A stretch of 39,600 nucleotides of DNA from Silicimonas sp. (GTDB lineage Bacteria > Pseudomonadota > Alphaproteobacteria > Rhodobacterales > Rhodobacteraceae): contig JAJDVJ010000098.1 of the NCBI GenBank assembly GCA_022826205.1, positions 1-39,600 of the forward strand, read 5' to 3'. Position 1 is the stretch's first letter; each line of letters begins with the position of its first letter. Shown here piece after piece: positions 35,087 to 39,600 of the stretch. A model generated the notes under the pieces. The model searched no databases. It was not told the origin of the DNA and saw only the letters and a list, made by a program, of their open reading frames with translations. A program made the translations under genes and the position numbers.

Positions 35087-37126
35087 ATGGCGGATCAGAG
35101 ATACCAGGTCTTGTTCGAGCCGGTCCAGATCGGGCCGGTCACGGCACCTAACCGGTTCTCGGTGGCACCTTACGCCAATGGCAACTCCTACCTTCAGCCC
35201 AATGGCGCCATCGGCAACCGTGCGATGCGGGCCGAAGGCGGTTGGGGCATCGTTGCGATGCAACTTACGGAGATCGATCCGACATCGGATCTCTCTGGTC
35301 TGCCCTACGAACGACTTTGGGACGACGGCGATGTCAAGGTTCACGCGCGCTCGGTTGAAAGGATTCATGAACATGGTGCGCTGGCGTCGATCGAACTTGG
35401 CCATACGGGACTGAGGTCGCGCGGCATCGAAAACGGCTACCCGATCCTCGGACCGTCAAGCATGCCATCGTTGAAGCCAGACATGCCCTATTCGGCAAAG
35501 GTAATGGACAAGTCCGACATCCGCCGTCTGCGAAAGTCGCACCGAGCTGCAATCGGGCGAGCAAAGAAAGCCGGCTACGACATCGCCTATGTCTATGCGG
35601 CGCATGACGCGTCGATCCTGTGGCATTTCCTGCAGCCGGTCTACAATCTCCGGACCGACGAATATGGGGGCTCCTTCGAAAATCGCCTGCGGCTTCTGCG
35701 CGAGGTCTTGGAGGATGCGCTGGACGAAGCAGCTGGCGAAATGGCAATCGCTCTGCGCTTTGCTGTGCACGAAGCGTCAGGTCCCAAGCGCATCCAGTTC
35801 GACGGGGAAGGACGCGACACGGTGGAAGCGTTGGCCGAATTGCCCGATCTCTGGGACGTCAACGTTTCTGGCTGGAGCGTGGACAGCAGCACATCGCGCT
35901 ACGAGCGGGAAGGCTTTCAGGAAGACGTAACCAAGTTCGTCAAGGAGGTAACGAAAAAGCCTGTCCTGGGCGTTGGTCGCTTCACGTCGCCTGATGCAAT
36001 GGTCGGTCAGATCAGGCGCGGCGTGCTAGACATCATCGGCAGCGCACGGGCTTCCATTGCGGATCCCTTCTTGCCTGCCAAGGTCCGGGAAGGCCGGGTC
36101 GAAGACATTCGCGAGTGCATTGGGTGCAATGTGTGCGTATCGGTCGAGGTTTCCGGCATTCATGTGCGCTGCACCCAGAATCCCACTGTTTCCGAGGAGT
36201 GGCGTCGCGGATGGCATCCTGAATTCGTGCCAAGATCGGAAGAGACAAAAAGCGTCCTGATCGTCGGAGGCGGTCCTGCCGGCCTGGAGGCGGCGCTGAC
36301 GCTGGCGCGTGCTGGTCACGAGATCACCCTTGCGGACAAGGCACCGGAGATGGGCGGCCGGGTCGCGAAGGAAGCGGGAATCAAGAACCTGTCTGCCTGG
36401 GGTCGGGTGCGTGACTATCGGATCTATCAATTGCAACAGATGGCAAATGTCAGCCTGTTTCCGAACAGCAACCTCGATGCTGACGGAATTGCGGAATTTG
36501 ACGCCGACGAAGTTCTCATTGGGACTGGTGCACACTGGCTGGATGACGGGCGCGGTCGTTCCAACCTGGCGCCAATCGAGGGATTCGCTGATCATGCGCT
36601 GACCCCCGACGACATCCTGAATGGGGCGGAGCCCGGTGAAAAGGTCGTCATTTATGATGACGATCACTATTACATGGCCAACGCGCTTGCGGCGCATCTC
36701 GCGGACAAGGGGCATGTAGTTCACATCGTGACCGGCGCGCCGATAATCGGCGGCTGGATGATGAGCACGCTCGAGCAGCCAAGAATGATCGCCGAATTGA
36801 AGGCGTGCGGCGTGAGCATGCATCCAAATTCGACAGCCACGAATTGGGAGAACGGTGCACTGCACATCGTGCGATCAGATACCGGTGACCGGGTCGGCCC
36901 GATTCTCGGATCGACGTTGGTATCAGTTACCAATCGGATGCCGGACGATGCCCTGTCCCGCGAGCTGCACAGTCGCGATATTCCGCATCGCACCATCGGC
37001 GACGCCGAAGTCCCGGGAACGATCCAGGCCGCCGTCTATTCCGGCCACAGACACGCCCGAGAACTTCTGGGAAGCGAACCGGAAGACCGCATCTTCAAGC
37101 GTGAACGCCCGACGCTCTTCATTTGA
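35087..37126 (+). CDS. Trimethylamine dehydrogenase-like Fe-S flavoprotein lacking the FMN-linking cysteine
   Basis: This 679-residue protein aligns without gaps to the N-terminus of trimethylamine dehydrogenase (TMADH). It has an FMN TIM barrel (about 1-340), a 4Fe-4S site (Cys344, Cys347, Cys350, Cys362 in CIGCNVC...RC) and C-terminal ADP/FAD-type domains (GGGPAGLEAALTLARAG, 394-410). Tyr170 and His173, the TMADH Tyr169/His172 pair, are kept. But TMADH Cys30, which binds FMN covalently, is Ala30, and cage residues Tyr60 and Trp355 are Leu60 and Glu354. So the substrate is unlikely to be trimethylamine; an N-methylated amino acid such as an N-methylproline-type compound is a reasonable guess from related demethylases. 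It starts 4 bp after the UPF0261 gene. Confidence 0.88.
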   Translation: MADQRYQVLFEPVQIGPVTAPNRFSVAPYANGNSYLQPNGAIGNRAMRAEGGWGIVAMQLTEIDPTSDLSGLPYERLWDDGDVKVHARSVERIHEHGALASIELGHTGLRSRGIENGYPILGPSSMPSLKPDMPYSAKVMDKSDIRRLRKSHRAAIGRAKKAGYDIAYVYAAHDASILWHFLQPVYNLRTDEYGGSFENRLRLLREVLEDALDEAAGEMAIALRFAVHEASGPKRIQFDGEGRDTVEALAELPDLWDVNVSGWSVDSSTSRYEREGFQEDVTKFVKEVTKKPVLGVGRFTSPDAMVGQIRRGVLDIIGSARASIADPFLPAKVREGRVEDIRECIGCNVCVSVEVSGIHVRCTQNPTVSEEWRRGWHPEFVPRSEETKSVLIVGGGPAGLEAALTLARAGHEITLADKAPEMGGRVAKEAGIKNLSAWGRVRDYRIYQLQQMANVSLFPNSNLDADGIAEFDADEVLIGTGAHWLDDGRGRSNLAPIEGFADHALTPDDILNGAEPGEKVVIYDDDHYYMANALAAHLADKGHVVHIVTGAPIIGGWMMSTLEQPRMIAELKACGVSMHPNSTATNWENGALHIVRSDTGDRVGPILGSTLVSVTNRMPDDALSRELHSRDIPHRTIGDAEVPGTIQAAVYSGHRHARELLGSEPEDRIFKRERPTLFI

Positions 37127-37141
37127 GAGGGCAGGTTCAAC

Positions 37142-37237
37142 ATGGACGCCAAGATGACCCCTCCATGCCATGCGTTTTCGAAACGCGGTGCCAATCTGGT
37201 CAATGCGTGCGGCATCTGCGTTAGCAAACTCTACTGA
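37142..37237 (+). CDS. Possible 31-residue cysteine-rich small protein
   Basis: An ATG at 37142, 15 bp after the TMADH-like stop, follows AGGGCAGG and opens a 31-codon frame ending at a TGA. The product has Cys9-His10 (PPCH) and a CGIC pair (Cys24, Cys27), which together could bind a metal ion or redox group. It lies on the operon strand. No family was recognised, and so short a frame can occur by chance; the ribosome-binding site and position are the only support. Confidence 0.4.
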   Translation: MDAKMTPPCHAFSKRGANLVNACGICVSKLY

Positions 37238-37410
37238 CCCGTGATTTCAATGCTTGCGGCGGCCTGACGGTCCGTAAAGCAAAGCTTGCGAAGCCCAAAG
37301 GAAGCCAAAGACTGTCGCGCACCGGACCGACAATGAACGACAAGAAACTCTGCCAGAAATTGCGGATCGTCATTCGCGTTTCGATCAGGTTCGGTTTCGG
37401 AAATGTCGGA

Positions 37411-38046
37411 TCAGGATCTGTGGCGACGCCAGGTCTCGATCATCCAGCCAAGCATGATCGCGTTCAAAAGATGCCAGGCGAAATGCGTGCCGAGCGGGAA
37501 GGCCGTGCAAAACAGTTCATCCACGGACCGGGCCGTCAGCGAAACGCAAAGGATGCCTGCACCGACCGCGAGGTTGCGGGACGTCACTGGGGAGGAACGC
37601 AGCAACAGCGCCGAGTAGGCGAATATGAGAAGGGGCAGGGGCCAATAGAAGCTTGATATCGCGAAGAACGGCAGGGATTCGAAGACCCGCGTCAGTACAA
37701 GGGAATAAGGCAGGAAGGCCAAAGTGCCGATGCCCGAAATCCAGATCGGCCATCCCATGAAGTCACGGTTTGCAAGGTAGAGATAGGCAAGCGTGAACGC
37801 CACGATTGCCGCGACGTCCGCAATCGCGGCCCATCCCGTTGCAAAGGTGTGGAACAGCCCCGACCCGACTCCGATCAGGAAGAGAAGTGCCGACAGCATC
37901 TGTCCTGCCGGCATGCCGCGCGTTCGTGTCCACATCACGATTGCGGCCACAAGGAAGGCCAGGTTGGTGACCGCGTTGACAGGTTCGGACCAGAACGCAG
38001 GATCCGTCCGTTCGCAATATCCGTCGATTGTGCCTGTCAAGTCCAT
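37411..38046 (-). CDS. Ceramidase-like membrane hydrolase (CREST superfamily)
   Basis: This 211-residue membrane protein with about seven helices resembles alkaline ceramidases. It opens with DGYCERTDPAFWSEPVNAVTN (8-28), the acidic calcium-binding start of the family, then has SGLFHT with Ser62 and His66, Asp77, and the C-terminal THFAWHLLNA with His188 and His192. Ser, Asp and three His form the zinc site of this superfamily. The likely role is hydrolysis of an amide-linked lipid or a related membrane reaction. AGGAGGCGAC precedes the ATG. It is divergent from the MBL-fold gene across 44 bp. The 173 bp on its left (37238-37410) hold no gene. Confidence 0.8.
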   Translation of the reverse strand: MDLTGTIDGYCERTDPAFWSEPVNAVTNLAFLVAAIVMWTRTRGMPAGQMLSALLFLIGVGSGLFHTFATGWAAIADVAAIVAFTLAYLYLANRDFMGWPIWISGIGTLAFLPYSLVLTRVFESLPFFAISSFYWPLPLLIFAYSALLLRSSPVTSRNLAVGAGILCVSLTARSVDELFCTAFPLGTHFAWHLLNAIMLGWMIETWRRHRS

Positions 38047-38090
38047 GTCGCCTCCTGTTATCCTGAACCAATGATAGATGGGAGGTACAA

Positions 38091-38783
38091 ATGAAACTCA
38101 CTTGGCTGGGGCATGGCGGATTCCGAATTGAAATCGAGGACCAGACACTGCTCGTGGATCCCTGGTTGAGCGGCAACCCAGTCTTTCCGCAGGAGAGCCG
38201 AGACACTGCTATAGAGGGAGCCACCCACATACTTCTCACACATGGGCATGGCGACCATACAGGAGATGCGCTTGCGCTGGCTCGGGAGACCGGCGCACCG
38301 CTGGTCGGCATCTACGACCTGATGGGTCATTGGGAGGCGACCGAGGGTGTGGCAACGGTGGGGTTCAACAAGGGCGGCACGGTGAATCTGGGCAATGTCG
38401 CGGTCTCGATGGTTGCAGCGACCCACTCGTCCTCGCTCGGTTCCGATGCTGGACCAATCTATGCAGGCGCTGAGGCAGGCTACATCATTCGCGGGGAGGG
38501 ACATTGCGTCTACGTCTCGGGTGACACCGACATCATGGCGGACATGGCCTGGATCGGCGAATACCATGCGCCGGACATCGGGATTCTCTGCGCTGGCGGG
38601 CATTTTACGATGGACATGAAGGGTGCGGCCTGGGCGGCGAAGAAGTACTTCGACTTCAAGACTGTGATTCCCTGCCACTACAAGACCTTTCCGATTCTCG
38701 CCCAGTCGGCGGACGAACTTGTTGCCAGCCTGCCCGGAGTGGACGTGCGCACACCGCAAGTGATGGAGACGCTTGAAATCTGA
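38091..38783 (+). CDS. MBL-fold metal-dependent hydrolase (UPF0173 family)
   Basis: This 230-residue metallo-beta-lactamase-fold protein has the motif THGHGDHTGD (50-59), with His51, His53, Asp55 and His56. The remaining metal ligands are likely His112, Asp145 (VSGDTDI) and His196 (IPCHYKTFP). This pattern and length match the UPF0173/YtkL group, whose substrate is unknown. A GGGAGG ribosome-binding site lies before the ATG. No operon partner is evident; the ceramidase-like gene is divergent. Confidence 0.92.
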   Translation: MKLTWLGHGGFRIEIEDQTLLVDPWLSGNPVFPQESRDTAIEGATHILLTHGHGDHTGDALALARETGAPLVGIYDLMGHWEATEGVATVGFNKGGTVNLGNVAVSMVAATHSSSLGSDAGPIYAGAEAGYIIRGEGHCVYVSGDTDIMADMAWIGEYHAPDIGILCAGGHFTMDMKGAAWAAKKYFDFKTVIPCHYKTFPILAQSADELVASLPGVDVRTPQVMETLEI

Positions 38784-38920
38784 TCCGTGTCGTCCGTCGT
38801 GGGGCAACTGCCGGTTCGCACGGCCCTCGACGACTTCGAAATCCTAGATTGGTGCGAGCGTGCGGCCTCGACAGGGGCCGCGTTTGTGAAGCGTGTGCAT
38901 CGCCACGCCCTGTCGCTCAG

Positions 38921-39370
38921 TCAGCGCTTGTCCTGGAACAATTCCCGGAGCAGCTTCGTGGAGGCCTCTGCGCCAATTCCGTCATAGACCTCGGGTGCGT
39001 GGTGCGCCTGCGGATGTGAGAACACGCGCGCACCATGGGCGACGCCGCCGGATTTCGGATCCGGTGCGCCGTAGTAGAGACGCGCGATTCGTGCTGCCGA
39101 AATCGCCGCTGCGCACATCGCGCAAGGTTCCAGCGTCACGTACAGGTCGCACCCTGTCAGACGTTCGGACCCTAGGCGCGTCGTTCCGGCGCGAATGACC
39201 AGCATTTCCGCATGAGCAGTCGGATCGGAGAGCTCCCGTGTCCGGTTTCCATCGCGCGCCAGAATCTTTCGATCAGGGTCGATCAGGACGGCGCCCACCG
39301 GCACTTCGTCCCGATCTGCGGCCGCGCGCGCTTCTTCCAGAGCGAGGTACATGTAGCTTTCGAATCCCAT
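38921..39370 (-). CDS. tadA: tRNA adenosine(34) deaminase TadA
   Basis: This 149-residue enzyme deaminates A34 to inosine in the anticodon of tRNA-Arg(ACG). The zinc/catalytic motifs are TAHAEM (His53, Glu55) and EPCAMC (Cys83, Cys86). The start at 39370 gives MGFESYMYLALEEA, consistent with family N-termini. No ribosome-binding site is clear, but a TATAAT lies 10 bp upstream, which would give a nearly leaderless mRNA. A frame continues upstream to an ATG at 39400-39398 that overlaps the tnpB stop (TGATG), adding 10 residues; this extension is not family sequence. Confidence 0.93.
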   Translation of the reverse strand: MGFESYMYLALEEARAAADRDEVPVGAVLIDPDRKILARDGNRTRELSDPTAHAEMLVIRAGTTRLGSERLTGCDLYVTLEPCAMCAAAISAARIARLYYGAPDPKSGGVAHGARVFSHPQAHHAPEVYDGIGAEASTKLLRELFQDKR

Positions 39371-39379
39371 GCTTTGGGA

Positions 39380-39385
39380 ATTATA
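39380..39385 (-). promoter_or_regulatory. Candidate -10 element of tadA
   Basis: TATAAT, read on the minus strand, ends 9 bp before the tadA ATG. The region 17 bases upstream lacks a good -35 (GCGGAC). If used, the transcript would begin within a few bases of the start codon, matching the missing ribosome-binding site. Confidence 0.3.
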
Positions 39386-39399
39386 TACATGACAAAACA

Positions 39400-39600
39400 T
39401 CAGTCCGCCGTATACCGTTCCGCGTCCTGCCCCAGCAACCCGGCGACATGTGGTTCAAGAACTCTCTCGGACGCGCCGGGACGACCCAAGGGGCCGATGT
39501 CCCACCCGGCCAGCGCGATCCCGCGCTGGAGAATGTTCCGTGCCGCGTTGACATCGCGGTCCGTCACCAGACCGCAGCCGCCGCAGGCAAACTCGCGCAC
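39400..39600 (-). CDS. IS200/IS605-family TnpB-type protein, C-terminal end (runs off right edge)
   Basis: The frame enters from the right edge and its last 67 codons begin VREFACGGCGLVTDRDVNAARNIL, the C-terminal zinc-finger pair (Cys6, Cys9) and RuvC-III catalytic Asp region (DRDVNAARN) of TnpB/OrfB proteins. TnpB is an RNA-guided nuclease ancestral to Cas12. After the motif, about 42 further residues (ILQRGIALAG...AERYTAD) reach TGA at 39400. The rest of the gene is outside the window, so completeness cannot be judged. Its stop is 29 bp from tadA, leaving no room for a separate transposon right end before tadA. Confidence 0.9.
   Translation of the reverse strand: MREFACGGCGLVTDRDVNAARNILQRGIALAGWDIGPLGRPGASERVLEPHVAGLLGQDAERYTAD
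39510..39529 (-). ncRNA. Hairpin inside the tnpB 3' end, candidate omegaRNA element
   Basis: CCAGCGCG (39510-39517) and CGCGCTGG (39522-39529) form a perfect 8-bp stem with an ATCC loop inside the coding end of tnpB. In IS605-family elements the omegaRNA (reRNA) overlaps the 3' end of tnpB and contains such stems. That it is the scaffold here is inference, as GC-rich stems are common in this genome. Confidence 0.3.

Noticed and set aside
1-39600. CRISPR arrays, tRNA or rRNA genes, complete insertion sequences, prophage
   Set aside because: No regularly spaced repeats, no tRNA-like arm patterns in the intergenic gaps, no rRNA sequence and no phage genes were seen. The only mobile-element sequence is the TnpB end at the right edge.

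Overview
The window looks like chromosome from a GC-rich alphaproteobacterium, most likely a Rhodobacterales/Roseobacter-type organism. The evidence is the dense packing of ABC, TRAP and TTT solute importers, the many FMN/FAD catabolic enzymes, a TakP-like TRAP system with fused DctQM, a DUF6280-like protein typical of that group, and codons biased to G/C at third positions. No rRNA, tRNA, CRISPR array or prophage was seen. This placement rests on recognised gene content, not on a phylogeny.

Layout. (1) 1-8153, minus strand: a tightly coupled operon of two oligopeptide-type ABC permeases, two ABC ATPases, two tandem CocE/NonD-type serine hydrolases, a truncated alpha/beta-hydrolase fragment and the start of a further gene. 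No substrate-binding protein lies in the window. (2) 8706-19675: a 2-hydroxyacid (probably lactate) utilisation region. A FadR-type GntR regulator is divergent from a TRAP importer (DctP plus fused DctQM). The importer is followed by an FMN-dependent lactate-dehydrogenase-like enzyme and a decayed D-lactate dehydrogenase (dld) pseudogene. On the opposite strand lie pyruvate carboxylase and a second FMN-dependent 2-hydroxyacid dehydrogenase. Together these would import a 2-hydroxyacid, oxidise it to a 2-oxoacid such as pyruvate, and carboxylate pyruvate to oxaloacetate. (3) 20311-25963: housekeeping genes (UvrD-type helicase, M29 aminopeptidase, DUF6280-like protein, elongation factor P), plus a broken toxin-antitoxin locus with an intact antitoxin, a palindromic operator and a destroyed PIN toxin. 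(4) 26008-37237: an IclR-controlled, divergently transcribed catabolic cluster. It holds a TctCBA importer, a class III aminotransferase, a dimethylglycine/sarcosine-dehydrogenase-like flavoprotein with a folate (GcvT) domain, a Tm-1-like/UPF0261 protein, a trimethylamine-dehydrogenase-like Fe-S flavoprotein with altered active-site residues, and a tiny Cys-rich ORF. This is the best candidate for an undescribed pathway, probably uptake and oxidative demethylation/deamination of an N-methylated carboxylate. (5) 37411-39600: a ceramidase-like membrane protein, an MBL-fold hydrolase, tadA, and the C-terminal end of a TnpB-type IS605-family protein that runs off the right edge.

Main uncertainties: all substrates are inferred from gene neighbourhood. 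Starts of several genes (DppC-like, TctB, TadA, the second hydroxyacid dehydrogenase) are judged from family alignment and weak ribosome-binding sites.
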